DNA of 64,000 bases from Palsa-506 sp963836355 (GTDB lineage Bacteria > Actinomycetota > Actinomycetes > Streptosporangiales > Streptosporangiaceae): assembly GCA_963836355.1 (NCBI GenBank), contig CAWIJO010000007.1:558001-622000 (forward strand), in the 5' to 3' direction. Under the pieces are notes generated by a model. It ran no database searches, was not told the DNA's origin, and saw nothing but the letters and a program-made list of their open reading frames with translations. Positions 51,517-61,865 of the stretch are shown in pieces; position 1 is the first letter of the stretch, and each line of letters begins with the position of its first letter. The translations under genes were made by a program, and so were the position numbers.

Positions 51517-53343
51517 ATGGCAGTTACGGCGCATGACCAGAGCCCGGGGGTGTCCATGTTCCATTGGGTGCCCGGGCTTCAGGTGATCTCGTCCTACCGC
51601 CGGCAGTGGCTGCTCAAGGACGTCATTGCCGGGGTGGTGCTGACCACACTGCTGGTCCCGCAGGGGATGGCTTATGCGGAGCTGGCGGGCCTGCCGCCGA
51701 TTACCGGCCTGTACACCTCCATCATGTGCCTGCTCGGGTACGCGGCGTTCGGACCGTCGCGGATCCTGGTGCTCGGTCCGGACTCCTCACTCGGGCCGAT
51801 GATCGCCGCGACGATCCTGCCGCTGATCGCCGCCGAGGGCGACGCCGGGCGTGCGGTCGCGCTGGCGTCGGTCCTCGCGATCATGGTCGCGGCGATCATG
51901 ATCGTGGCGGCGGTCGGCAAGCTCGGCTTCATTGCTGACCTGATCTCCAAGCCGACGATGATCGGCTACATGAACGGCCTGGCGCTGACCATCCTGATCG
52001 GGCAGCTGCCGAAGCTGTTCGGGTTCAAGGTCGACGCCGACGGCCTGATCCGCGAGTTCACCGCCTTCGTCAAAGGGCTGGCCAGCGGCGACGCGGTCCC
52101 GGCCGCCGCCGCGGCCGGGATCGCCGCAGTCGTGCTGATCCTGGTGCTGGGCCGGTGGCTGCCGAAGGTCCCGGCCGTGCTCATCGCCGTCGTGCTCGCG
52201 ATCGGCGCTACCTCGGTCTTTAGCCTGGCCGATCACGGTGTCAGCCTGGTCGGGGTGCTGCCCAAGGGGTTCCCGCCGCTGACGATCCCGCATGTCAAGC
52301 TATCCGACCTCGGGCCGTTGTTCGCCGGGGCGGCGGGGATCGCGCTGGTGTCGCTCGCCGACACGATCTCCACCGCCTCAGCGTTCGCCGCCCGCTCCGG
52401 GCAGGAGATCCACGGCAACGGCGAGATGATCGGGATCGGCGCGGCGAACCTGGCCGCCGGGCTGTTCCAGGGCTTCCCGGTCAGCACCAGCGGATCCCGG
52501 ACCGCGGTCGCCGAACGGTCCGGCGCGAAGACGCAGCTGACCGGGGTCACCGGAGCCGCCCTGATCATCGCGATGATCGTGCTGGTCCCCGGCCTGTTCC
52601 GGAACCTGCCCCAGCCCGCGCTGGCCGCCGTGGTGATCACCGCGTCACTGTCGCTGGCCGACATTCCCGCCACGGTGCGGCTGTGGCGGCAGCGCAAGGC
52701 AGAATTCCTGCTGTCGATCGCGGCTTTCCTCGGCGTCGCGCTGCTGGGCGTGCTGGCCGGGATCGCAATCGCGGTCGCGCTGTCGATCCTGAATGTCTTC
52801 CGCCGGGCCTGGTGGCCCTACGAAACCAGGCTCGGCCGGGTGGAAGGGCTGGAGGGCTACCACGACATCCACTCCTATCCCGATGCACGGTACCTGCCCG
52901 GCCTGGTGATTTACCGGTTCGACGCGCCGCTGATCTTCGCGAACGCCAAGACGTTCCGCGACGAGATCCGGAAGCTGGCAGCCGCCGAGCCGGCACCCCG
53001 GTGGATCGTAATCGCCGCCGAGCCGGTCACCGACGTGGATACCACCGCATCCGACATGCTCGAGGAACTTGACCAGGCCCTGAACGCCCGCGGCATCAGC
53101 CTGATATTCGCCGAGCTGAAGGACCCGGTACGCCGCAAAATCGAACGCTACGGGCTCACCCGCACCATCGACCCCAGCCATTTCTTCCCCACTATCGGCG
53201 CCGCCGTCACCGCCTACCACGCCGAAACCGGCGCCCAATGGACAGCCCCAGACCAGGCGGCCCCAGACCAGGCGGCCCCAGACCAGATAGCCGCCGATAC
53301 CGGCCCTCCGCCGCCCGGCATACCCGCACCACCCGCCGGCTAG
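51517..53343 (+). CDS. SulP-family anion permease with C-terminal STAS domain
   Basis: 608 residues. ATG 51517 is preceded by GGGAGG. The transmembrane part starts LLKDVIAGVVLTTLLVPQGM and AYAELAGLPPITGLYTS, the SulP signature; later GFPVSTSGSRTAVAERSGAK is the conserved TM8-10 segment. The STAS domain (LPGLVIYRFDAPLIFANAKT, TDVDTTASDMLEEL) occupies residues ~450-560. SulP proteins move sulfate, bicarbonate or other anions. The tail carries a tandem APDQA repeat and Pro-rich end, absent from the family core. Confidence 0.93.
   Translation: MAVTAHDQSPGVSMFHWVPGLQVISSYRRQWLLKDVIAGVVLTTLLVPQGMAYAELAGLPPITGLYTSIMCLLGYAAFGPSRILVLGPDSSLGPMIAATILPLIAAEGDAGRAVALASVLAIMVAAIMIVAAVGKLGFIADLISKPTMIGYMNGLALTILIGQLPKLFGFKVDADGLIREFTAFVKGLASGDAVPAAAAAGIAAVVLILVLGRWLPKVPAVLIAVVLAIGATSVFSLADHGVSLVGVLPKGFPPLTIPHVKLSDLGPLFAGAAGIALVSLADTISTASAFAARSGQEIHGNGEMIGIGAANLAAGLFQGFPVSTSGSRTAVAERSGAKTQLTGVTGAALIIAMIVLVPGLFRNLPQPALAAVVITASLSLADIPATVRLWRQRKAEFLLSIAAFLGVALLGVLAGIAIAVALSILNVFRRAWWPYETRLGRVEGLEGYHDIHSYPDARYLPGLVIYRFDAPLIFANAKTFRDEIRKLAAAEPAPRWIVIAAEPVTDVDTTASDMLEELDQALNARGISLIFAELKDPVRRKIERYGLTRTIDPSHFFPTIGAAVTAYHAETGAQWTAPDQAAPDQAAPDQIAADTGPPPPGIPAPPAG
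53245..53286 (+). repeat. 15-bp in-frame tandem repeat, 2.8 copies, at the end of sulP
   Basis: GCCCCAGACCAGGCG at 53245-53259 and 53260-53274, with a partial third copy from 53275, encoding APDQA/APDQA/APDQI. Confidence 0.92.
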
Positions 53344-53402
53344 TCAGCCAGACAGGTAACGGAACCCGGCCCGGCACGCGAGTACCCGGCGTGGCAGCCG
53401 AC

Positions 53403-54638
53403 TCATCCGGCGTCACCGCCGGTTGTATTGCGCCAGAGGTCCGGGAAGTTGCCGGCCGCGAGTTCTTCGGCGCGGCGAAGCCGCCAGGCGATCGATGGCC
53501 TTCGCTGCGGTGGCGCAGCGCTGAGCAGGCTGGAGAGCATGGCCCGTGCCCGCAGTAGCACCATGGGGGACCGGGAACCAGATTCGATGAGATCGTCCAG
53601 GGCTATCTGGAGGTAGCCATCCCAGGACGGAAGTGCCAGCACCAGCCGGAGGGCCCCGGCGTCATCGGCTATCTCGGCCACGTCCAGGTCACGCGATACC
53701 AGGGGCTGTAGGAGGCTCTCGACGGTGTCGAGCACCTGAACGGCGGTGGCCGGATCGTTGACGGCCGGCGAGAGCGCTCGCAGGCCGCTGTCGGCGAGGA
53801 GCCGGAAGGCGAACAACGGGTCCTGGTGGAAGGTGCGTTCTTGCCCGGTCACTACCGCGCCGAGCACTGTCGCGTCGGTCATGTCGCCGCCATGCAGGTC
53901 GGCGGCCGGCGCGCCTTCCTGGAGGGTGTCGCCGATGCGGGCCCGGAGCACGATCACGGCGGTGCCGCTGGCATCGAGCAGCCGCCGCAGATCGAGTTGC
54001 TGAAAGACGGCCTGCCGCCGCTGCCATCTGACGGTCCGGTGCAGCGGCGGCAGCGGGGCCGGCTGCCAGTCGCTGGTGCAGGGCTGGCGGTACAGGTCAT
54101 CGATGACCGCGCGGCCCCGCGCGGCGATGGCGGAAAGCACCGGTGCCAACTGGATCGAGGCGAAGGCCTTCACCTGCAGCGTGCGGATCAGGGCAATCGC
54201 TGCTAGTACCGCGACCACCTCGGCAGCCGGCAGGATGACCGACACTTCCGGATCATTCCCGATGGCCAGCGCCGCGGTGACGGAGAACACGAAGATGCCG
54301 ATGGCCAGCCCGAACGTGCGCCACACGATCGGGTCGTCGCGGAACAGGTTCAGCCGGGGCGACAGGCTGCCGAACGCCCACTGCACTACCAGGAAGAGCA
54401 GCGAGAAGATGATGCTGACCAGCCCCAGGATGCCGAAGCCGACCGCGACAAGGGATTCAGTCACCCGGGTGCTTGCCACGCTGGTCCCGGTAGTGATCCG
54501 CGGCAGCAGCAGCCCAAGCCCGAACCCGGCCACCACGCAGAGCAGCTGTACCAGGCCGGCCCGCAGCCGGCGCCGCGGCCGCGCGAATCTCCCTACAACG
54601 ATGGCGAACCGCCCGAATCGCCGTGACCACTGCGCCAC
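53403..54638 (-). CDS. DUF2254 integral membrane protein
   Basis: About 411 residues if the GTG at 54638 (VAQWSRRFGRF) is the start; the frame stays open to 54800, but the extra N-terminus is low complexity. Four TM helices (LVQLLCVVAGFGLGLLLP, LVSIIFSLLFLVVQWAFGSL and others) precede a soluble region with RLLADSGLRALSPAVNDP (the conserved RALSPAxNDP motif of DUF2254) and LDTVESLLQPL. Function is unknown. It converges on sulP. Confidence 0.85.
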   Translation of the reverse strand: MAQWSRRFGRFAIVVGRFARPRRRLRAGLVQLLCVVAGFGLGLLLPRITTGTSVASTRVTESLVAVGFGILGLVSIIFSLLFLVVQWAFGSLSPRLNLFRDDPIVWRTFGLAIGIFVFSVTAALAIGNDPEVSVILPAAEVVAVLAAIALIRTLQVKAFASIQLAPVLSAIAARGRAVIDDLYRQPCTSDWQPAPLPPLHRTVRWQRRQAVFQQLDLRRLLDASGTAVIVLRARIGDTLQEGAPAADLHGGDMTDATVLGAVVTGQERTFHQDPLFAFRLLADSGLRALSPAVNDPATAVQVLDTVESLLQPLVSRDLDVAEIADDAGALRLVLALPSWDGYLQIALDDLIESGSRSPMVLLRARAMLSSLLSAAPPQRRPSIAWRLRRAEELAAGNFPDLWRNTTGGDAG

Positions 54639-54933
54639 GCATCCCAGCCGAAGCCCCGCCGGGGGCAGACGCGGCAGCTCGCCTCGCCCCGGCGCGGCGT
54701 AAGCCGCAGACGCGGACAGTACCTGGCCGCGCGAAGGCGCCAGCCACCGGCGGCTTTCCTGCGCGGCAGGCAAGAACCTGGCACGGCAGCGACGCTGCAC
54801 GGCAACGGTGAACTCGCGTGAAGGCTGTCCGCCACTGGCGAATTACCTGCAGAGGACATGCGGCGCATGCTCCGATTCTCGCGACCCTTAACCGGCACAT
54901 TAATGACGCTCGCGCGGCCCGATACCACCCCGG

Positions 54934-56415
54934 ATGGGTGAGTCGGGTCGGCCATTCGTAAGCGACAGTAGCTGCGGGGAAATGCGGACATCGGCGCGCA
55001 AGGGTGATGGCATGGCAGCGCAGGAAGACGGTCCGCTGCGCGGAACGCGCGCGCCGGACGGAACGGGCCGCGTGGGCGCGGCCGGCGGAGCATCGGCCCG
55101 GGTCAGCCGGGGTCAGCGCTGGCTGGCCCGGCTGGCGTTCGCCGCCGCGCTGGCCGCGGTGCTGGTGCTGCTGGTCTCGGGCGCGCTGGCGAGCATTACC
55201 GCGCTCGTCCTCGGGTTCGCGGGCCTGGCGGTGGGCTGCGCGGCGGCGTTTTGGTTCCTGGCTTACCGCGGCGTCCGGCGCTGGCTGGCGCTGGTGGTCC
55301 TGGTCGCCGCGCCGGTTTTCGTGATCGTGGTGTATGTCGTCGCCGGGCTACTGTGGGGGATCGCGCTGGCTGTCGTGCTCGCGGCGGCCGCCGTGGCGGC
55401 CGGGCGCGCGGCGCTGGCCAGCGGCCGGCGGCCGGCCGGGCCGCGTGAATATGCCGCGTCACCCCCGCAGCGGCCTTTCATGATCATGAACCCGAGATCG
55501 GGCGGCGGGAAAGTCGCGAAGTTCGGGCTCCAGGACAAGGCCGCCGCGCTCGGCGCCGAGGTGGCCCTGCTGGAAGGCCCCGGGATCATCGACGTGGCCG
55601 CGCTCGCCCGCCGTGCTGCCGACGAAGGGGCCGACCTGCTCGGGGTGGCCGGCGGCGACGGCACCCAGGCCCTGGTCGCGGGCATCGCCGCCGGACGGGA
55701 TATCCCGATGCTGGTGATCTCCGCGGGCACCCGCAACCACTTCGCCCTCGATCTCGGGCTGGACCGGGACGACCCATCCGCCTGCCTGGATGCCCTGTCC
55801 GACGGCGTGGAGCTGCGTATCGATCTTGGCCTGATCGGCGACCGCACGTTCGTCAATAACGCGTCCTTCGGCGCTTACGCCCAGGTCGTGCAGAGCCCCG
55901 CCTACCGTGGCGACAAGGGCGGCACCGCGCTGGCCATGCTCCCGGACCTGCTCACCGGCCACCAGGGACCCCGCCTGGTGGTCCGGGTAGACGGCCAGGT
56001 GATACTCGACGGGCCGCAAGCCGTGCTGGTCAGCAACAACCCCTACGAGACCGGCGACATCGCCGGCCTGGGCCGCCGCGCCCGGCTCGACCAGGGCCTG
56101 CTCGGCATCATCGGCGTCAAGATCAGCAACGCCGCCCAGGCAGCCGGGCTGCTCCGCGCCGCGGGGCGCTCCCGCAGCGTCACCGCGCTCACCGTCCGCG
56201 AAGTCATCATCGACGCCGACCAGCCGAAGATCCCGGTCGGCATCGACGGCGAATCGGTCATGATGCCCACCCCGGTGCGCTGCACCATCCGCCCGCTCGC
56301 ACTACGCGTGCAAGTCCCCCGCGCCCGCCCCGGCGTCCCCGCACCCCGGCCGTCCCTGGACTGGGCACTCCTCCGCCACCAGGCCCTCACCTTCACCCGG
56401 GCCGCCGACGGCTAA
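54934..56415 (+). CDS. Diacylglycerol kinase-family lipid kinase with N-terminal membrane domain
   Basis: 493 residues; ATG 55012 (MAAQEDG) is an alternative start. Residues ~60-165 form about four TM helices. The DAGK catalytic domain follows: MNPRSGGGKVAKFG, GVAGGDGTQALVAGIA (the GGDGT ATP-binding motif) and VISAGTRNHFALDLGL. It phosphorylates a lipid, probably diacylglycerol or a polyprenol-type substrate. Fusion of membrane helices to a DAGK domain is common in actinobacteria. Confidence 0.9.
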   Translation: MGESGRPFVSDSSCGEMRTSARKGDGMAAQEDGPLRGTRAPDGTGRVGAAGGASARVSRGQRWLARLAFAAALAAVLVLLVSGALASITALVLGFAGLAVGCAAAFWFLAYRGVRRWLALVVLVAAPVFVIVVYVVAGLLWGIALAVVLAAAAVAAGRAALASGRRPAGPREYAASPPQRPFMIMNPRSGGGKVAKFGLQDKAAALGAEVALLEGPGIIDVAALARRAADEGADLLGVAGGDGTQALVAGIAAGRDIPMLVISAGTRNHFALDLGLDRDDPSACLDALSDGVELRIDLGLIGDRTFVNNASFGAYAQVVQSPAYRGDKGGTALAMLPDLLTGHQGPRLVVRVDGQVILDGPQAVLVSNNPYETGDIAGLGRRARLDQGLLGIIGVKISNAAQAAGLLRAAGRSRSVTALTVREVIIDADQPKIPVGIDGESVMMPTPVRCTIRPLALRVQVPRARPGVPAPRPSLDWALLRHQALTFTRAADG

Positions 56416-56559
56416 CCAGCGAAGCCAGCGCGGCACCAGCGCGGGCCGGCAACGCATGCTGCGTCGTTCGCCACGTCTGGCTGGAGCAGCACAGGTGGTC
56501 CGTGACTTGGTGACCATCGGGCATACGGCCGCGTGCGCCCGGACCAGAGGCAGGACTCG

Positions 56560-57475
56560 ATGAGCGCTTGGGATGCGGCGATCGTGGCGGCGGTCATTTC
56601 AGGTGGGAAACGCGGTCGCGCGGCTGGAGCGGTACGACGTAACCGCGCCGATCATCTTCGTGATCGCCGGCCTGCTGCTGACCCACGGCCCGCTGGCACC
56701 ACTGAGCTTCGCGCCCTTTCGTGAGCTGGTCGAGGCACTGGCAGAAATCACCCTGATCCTGGCCCTCGCACCGACGGATGCCGCCCTGGGCGCGGGCGTG
56801 ATGGTCAACCCGACCGTCCCGGCACGGATCCGACGGCTACTCAACATCGAAAGCGGGCTCAACGGCGGCATCGCCACCCCGGTCGTCCTGGTCGCCATCG
56901 CCGGAGCCGCGACCGCCGAGCACGCCGCCAGCATCGGCCCGGCCAAGGCGGCTGCGGAACTCACGCTGGGCGTGCTCACTGGCGGCGCGGGCGGATTCAT
57001 CGTGAACGTGGCCCGCCGCCGGCGGGAAACGCGGCGAGCGACTGGTGCCCTACGTCGAGGAGACCGGCGCCCTGGTGTCACTGCTGGTCTGGTTCGCATT
57101 CGGCGTCGTCGCGGTGTCCCTGCGTTCGAGAGCCTGACGTGGCAGACGGTGCTGTACGCCGGACTCAGCCTGACCGTGATCCGGATGGCGCCAGTCGCGC
57201 TGGCGCTGGCGGGCACCCGGCTCGGGCATGCGGCCGTTGCCTTCGTGGGGTGGTTCGGCCCCCGCGGCCTGACGTCGGTGGTATTCGCCTTGCTGGCGCT
57301 GGATGACATCGGCGAGCCTGCCGGGCCCGCGGTCACCGTGATCGCCTTCACCATATTGCTCAGCGTGATCGCGCACGGCCTGACAGCCGACCCGCTCGCA
57401 CACCGCTACGGCCGCAACTCGCCATTACCGCAGCCGGATCCGACGACGCCGGAATGCAGCAACTGCCTGCGCGGT
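56560..57475 (+). pseudogene. NhaP-type cation:proton antiporter, several deletions and frameshifts
   Basis: ATG 56560 (MSAWDAAIVAAVI) shifts within a few codons to ARLERYDVTAPIIFVIAGLL. AEITLILALAPTDAALGAGV joins two parts that are about 50 residues apart in CPA1 antiporters. ESGLNGGIATPVVL and TLGVLTGGAGGFIV follow. A segment out of frame (LVPYVEETGALVSLLVWFAF) comes next, and then AGLSLTVIRMAPVALALAG. The ion-binding region is partly missing. The 3' end runs into the IS66 element without its own stop, so the IS may have disrupted it. Confidence 0.83.
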
Positions 57476-57477
57476 AA

Positions 57478-59110
57478 CCAGTCAGGCCTTCTGTTGATCT
57501 GCGGCGTGTCGGTGCTGGTGCCCGGTTTGTGATCATGGTTGGGTTCGGGGATGCCGAATCCGGAGCAGCCGTTGTACGAGGAGCTGGCTGCCCGGAACGC
57601 GGAGCTGACGGCGCGGGTCGCGGAGCTGCTGGCGGTGGTGGCCGGGCAGGCCGCGCTGATCGAGACGCTGCGGGCCGAGGTCGCGGCGTTGCGCCGGCAG
57701 GCGAGCCGGGACTCCTCGAACTCCTCCCAGCCCCCGGGCCAGGACGGCCCCGCGGCGAAGGCGGAGAAGAAGGCCGGCCAGCGGGAGGCACGGCGGGCGC
57801 GGCCGGGCCGGCCGCAGGGCGGCCAGAAAGGCCATCCGGGTGCGAGCCTGGCGTGGGCCGCCCGGCCGGATGAGACCCGGGTCGTCGAGCCGGGCGCATG
57901 CGGCGGGTGCGGCGCCGGCCTGTCCGGCGCTGCCGGGCGGGTCGCTTCCGCGGTGCAGGTTTTCGATATCCCGCCGGCGGCGCTGACGGTGACGGAGTAC
58001 CAGATGATGTGCCGCACCTGCTGCGGGTGCGGGCAGGTCACGACCGCTCCGCCGCCGCCGGGCGTGACCGGCGGCCCGGTCTGCTACGGCCCGGACGTGG
58101 TAGCCGCGGCGACGCTGCTGGCCAGCACGGACGTGATCGGGGTCGAACGGGCCGCGGACCTGATGGCCGCCCTGCTCAAGGCGCCGGTCTCCACGGGGTT
58201 CGTGTCGCGGTGCCTGGTCCGCCTCGACGCGGCGTTAACCGCCGCCGCGTTCGAGGACGCGCTCAAGGACGCGCTGAGGGCATCAGGCGTGCTCGGCACT
58301 GACGAGACCCCCGCCCCGCTCACCAGGGCGGCCACCAGCGTGGAGAACTGCGGGAACCCGCACGTCTGCACGGTGCGGACCATGCGTGCCTATACCGGCG
58401 GCGGGCCGGACCTGATCTGGTACGGCGCGGCGGGCGACCGGACCAAGGCGCCGATCACCGGGTTCGGGATCCTGGATGGCTACCGCGGGGTCCTGGTCCG
58501 CGACGACTACGGCGGCTACCTCAGCTACGACACCACGCTGGCCGGCGTCCAGCAGTGCCTGGCCCACCTGTACAGGTACCTCGACGACGCCTACGCGACC
58601 GGCCCGGTATCCCAGGTCTGGACCCGCCAGGCCGGCGACGCCCTCCGCGAGGCCGCCGCCGCCGTCAGGACCGGCCGCGCCGGCCACCGCGCCAGCCTCG
58701 GCCCAGCGCTCCTTGCCCGCCTGCGCCACAGCTACGACCAGGCCATCGCCTACGGGATCTCGGTGAACCTGTCCCCGGCCCTGGCACAAGGGCAACCACC
58801 CCGGGCTGATCCTGGCCCGGCGGCTGAAACGCAAAGCCGCCCAGGTCTGGCTATTCGCCACCCGCTTTGATGTGCCCGCCACGAACAACGGCTCAGAGAA
58901 CGCCGTCCGCGGCTACAAGCTCGCCGCGAAAATCAGCGGCTGCTGGCGCACCCTGGCAACCCTGCAGCGCCACTGCCGCATCCGCTCCTACCTCACCACC
59001 GCCCGCAGCCACGGCCGCCACCCCCTCGCCGCCATCCGCGACGCCCTTACCGGCAACTGCTGGATGCCGCCGCAACCAGCGTGATCAACTAACCAGGCCC
59101 CCCTGACTGG
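57478..59110 (+). mobile_element. IS66-family element carrying only the large transposase
   Basis: Candidate ends are CCAGTCAGG (57478-57486) and its reverse complement CCTGACTGG (59102-59110); inward both share a GTTGATC block. Only the DDE transposase is present, without tnpA or tnpB. No target duplication could be matched, so exact ends are provisional. Confidence 0.6.
57551..59084 (+). pseudogene. IS66-family transposase (TnpC), one frameshift
   Basis: N-terminal leucine-zipper-like region (NAELTARVAELLAVVAGQAAL), linker RDSSNSSQPPGQDG, a zinc-finger-like ACGGCGAGL and CRTCCGCG, then the DDE domain with LGTDETPAPL and VRDDYGGYLS. A one-base shift near 58778 (LSPALAQ in place of PWHKGNHPGLILARRLK) moves the rest to another frame; the catalytic-Glu helix TNNGSENAVRGYKLAAKISG and the end follow to 59084. 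Probably inactive. Confidence 0.87.
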
Positions 59111-59227
59111 CGCAGGCTCATCCGCCGCGCTAACTGGCCCGCCGCAGCCCCGGCATCGAGGATCTGTGCCGCCAGCAGGACGGACGGCCCAGCCCGCCAA
59201 TTGCTGGCGTTGGCGGCGGCAAGGCTC

Positions 59228-60252
59228 CTACCGGCCGCCAGGCAGCGCGGCAGGGTAATTCTGCTGGAGAAAGGTAAGGAGGCCTTCCCGGATTTCCCAG
59301 CGCAGCGGCGCGATGGCGTCACCATCTACGGCAGTCACCACAGCGATCAGCTTCACCGTCGAGCCGGTCGCGTCTTCGACGAAGAGGTCGCCACGGCCCC
59401 TGTCCCAGTGTGAGGAGCGCTCGAGTGTCCGGCCGAGCTCCTCGCGGAGGGCACCGAGCAGGGCATCGAAGGGCGAGTTACTTTCGACCCCAATTTCTAC
59501 CACGCCGCTGATCTGGGCACTCTTGTGCGTCCAGTTCTGGAACGGCGTCGTCGTGAAATAGGTGCAGGGCAGGATGAGTGTCGTATTGTTCTTCACGCGC
59601 ACCGCGACATAGGTGAGAGTGATCTCCTCGATGCGGCCCGTCAACCCCTGGACAACGACGATGTCATCGATCCGGATCGCGTCGGTGAAGGCGATCTGGA
59701 GGCCAGCGAACAAGTTTCCCAGAGTTGTCTGCGCAGCCAGCCCGGCGATCACTCCGATAACGCCAGCCGATGCGAGGATGCCGGCGCCTATGTCGCGCAG
59801 CGGCGGGATCGTCCACAGCATCGCGGCGACGGTGACCGCCGCGATCAGGGCCTGGGCCACGCGCGTGACAAGGATGATCTTTGTCCGGACATGGCGGGAG
59901 CGGCGGTCCCCGAGCCCAGCTTCGGGAAGGCGGGCCAGCAACGCCCCTTCAATGCCGACAGCGACCACCGTGAGGAGCCATCCGACGGTAGCGATCGCCG
60001 CAAGGCCTAGGATGCGAGCGACCCATTCGCGTTGCGTGCTCGCAGCCAGAAGAACTCCGCGGACGGCCAGCAGAACCAGCAGCACGGTGACCGGCGCCCG
60101 CCAGATGGGCCGTCGCCCAACCTGCAGATTGCGATGCGCGGCGAGCCGCCTGATCAGCGCCGTGACCGCCAGGCCAACGACGAATGCGATGGCCCCGCCA
60201 GGATGCAGGCGATGATGACCGTCAATGCTGGAGCGTGGCTCAGCTCAGTCAT
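59228..60252 (-). pseudogene. MscS-family mechanosensitive channel, one frameshift at a G run
   Basis: ATG 60252 gives MTELSHAPALTVIIACILAG; one G missing from the run at 60192-60197 (GCGGGGCC for GCGGGGGCC) shifts the frame. In the other frame AIAFVVGLAVTALIRRLAAH continues through IGVIAGLAAQTTLGNLFAGL (the MscS pore-lining TM3), DDIVVVQGLTGRIEEITLTY and the beta-domain, stopping at 59228. The channel would release solutes under osmotic shock. An internal start could still make the pore part. A homopolymer error in sequencing is quite possible. Confidence 0.85.
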
Positions 60253-60418
60253 CGACAAGAAACTCACACTGTGTCCTCGGGCACGTCGCTGAAGCTCCTG
60301 GCTCGAATCGGCAACGGCGAGCCTACAGCACCTGCTTCTCACACCGATCGGGCTGACGAATCGGGCGGCGGGACGGCCTGCCAGGCTGTCTGCCGACGGC
60401 GATTCCTTCAGCAGGCCA

Positions 60419-61453
60419 TCAGTCTTTACATTCAGTGCGACGATCTGGTCCAGGCGAGCCGTTGTCGGCCGGCGGTGAATCGCGGGAGACAAGGCAGAAC
60501 TCCACCCGGGCAGCCGGGATGCGTTCTTGCTCGCGGGCGAGCAGCGCCAGTGCGCGGACGTCGGCTGCCGTGGGGCGGTTCAGGTCCAGGCCTCGTGGCC
60601 ACAGACCGGCCTGCCGGACGGCTGCGACCTCGGCCGAGTAGACCAGCGCCTGACTTACCAGGTAAAGCAGGCCGAACATGCCCGCCACGGTTGCGAAGCT
60701 GCCATAGACGGGCCCGGCCTTGATCACCAGCCTCGTCAGCAATGGCGCACCGAGATTGAGCGCCAGGGTCACTGCCGTGGCGCCCAGAACGGCGGCCGGC
60801 CAGAGGGCACGAACCGGCGCGGGTCGCGCTAGCAGCAGCCTGGCGCCGAACAGCAAGACGGCGAAGATGACCACGGCCGACCCGAGCGCCGCCAGGACTC
60901 GTTCCGCTCCCGGCAGGCCGGGCAGTACCGTTACCGCCACGGTGAGCGCGCCGACCGCCAGTGCCCCGAGCAGCAGCGTCGCCAGCATCACGAACACCCG
61001 AACGTATCGGGACGCGAACCCGGCACGTAGGCGCCTCGGGACGGCGGCGACATGGTTCAGCGTCTGGTAGGCGGAGAACACGACACCGGTTCCGGCGAAC
61101 AGCAGGCCGATCAGGCCAGCGATGAACGGAACGGTCGACGTCGGCAAGGTAGCCACCGAATTCTCAACCGTGGATTGCAACGCCGGCGGCACGATCGCTT
61201 TGATGAGTCGCTGCCGCAGTTCCGGGTTATCAGCCAGCACCCGCGACAGGACCGCCACGCCGAGCAACAGCAACGGAAAGATGCTGAGGAAACCGTAGTA
61301 GGTGATGAGCGCGGCCTCGCGCCCGCCGTCATCGTCTCCGTACTTCTTGATCACTGCGTAGGGAAACCCCAGCATGCCGTGCCGACGCTGCACGCGATCC
61401 GCCCAGGCGACGATCCGGTTCACTCGTGCGCTCAAGCGCTCGAAGAAGCGCAT
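60419..61453 (-). CDS. YihY/BrkB-family membrane protein
   Basis: 344 residues, six TM helices. REAALITYYGFLSIFPLLLL is the YihY signature, followed by TVPFIAGLIGLLFAGTGVVF and GFASRYVRVFVMLATLLLGA. The family is of unsettled role, sometimes called virulence factor BrkB. The C-terminus is hydrophilic and ends with RRTECKD. It lies 166 bp upstream of the MscS gene on the same strand. Confidence 0.88.
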   Translation of the reverse strand: MRFFERLSARVNRIVAWADRVQRRHGMLGFPYAVIKKYGDDDGGREAALITYYGFLSIFPLLLLGVAVLSRVLADNPELRQRLIKAIVPPALQSTVENSVATLPTSTVPFIAGLIGLLFAGTGVVFSAYQTLNHVAAVPRRLRAGFASRYVRVFVMLATLLLGALAVGALTVAVTVLPGLPGAERVLAALGSAVVIFAVLLFGARLLLARPAPVRALWPAAVLGATAVTLALNLGAPLLTRLVIKAGPVYGSFATVAGMFGLLYLVSQALVYSAEVAAVRQAGLWPRGLDLNRPTAADVRALALLAREQERIPAARVEFCLVSRDSPPADNGSPGPDRRTECKD

Positions 61454-61865
61454 GTCCCAGCCTCTCTGTCATCGCGTTCAGACACGGTCATCATGGCGGT
61501 GCGAGCATGAGTGCGGTGGCCATCGCGGAGCTGGAGGGTCGCGGCTCTTGCCTACCTCGGCTGGATGTCGGGTCCGCCATCGGCGCCGAGGTCCGACGCT
61601 CCCATCAGCCGCCTGGAGTCCCCCGCCCTGCTGCACCTGCCCGAGCCCGATCAATGTGCTCCGTTCGGAGCAAGCTGACCAGGAAGAACGCTCGTTGTTT
61701 CCTTGGGCCGGGGCTGAACGAGGTGGTCAAATGCGTGTCGAGTTCGCGGGCTCGGGTGCGGGTAACAGCCAGCAACGATCCGAGCGGAAGCAGAACCGCC
61801 GGCACCACAAGGTCGAAGACCTGAGGACCCCGGAAGCGGCATGGCCCGGGCGACCGATCCGACGA
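61454..61865. other. Intergenic stretch, possible small remnant
   Basis: A minus-strand frame around 61605-61808 reads LLPLGSLLAVTRTRARELD and FSPGPRKQRAFFLVSLLR. It looks like the end of a membrane protein but has no start and no recognised family. Nothing else is supported. Confidence 0.35.
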
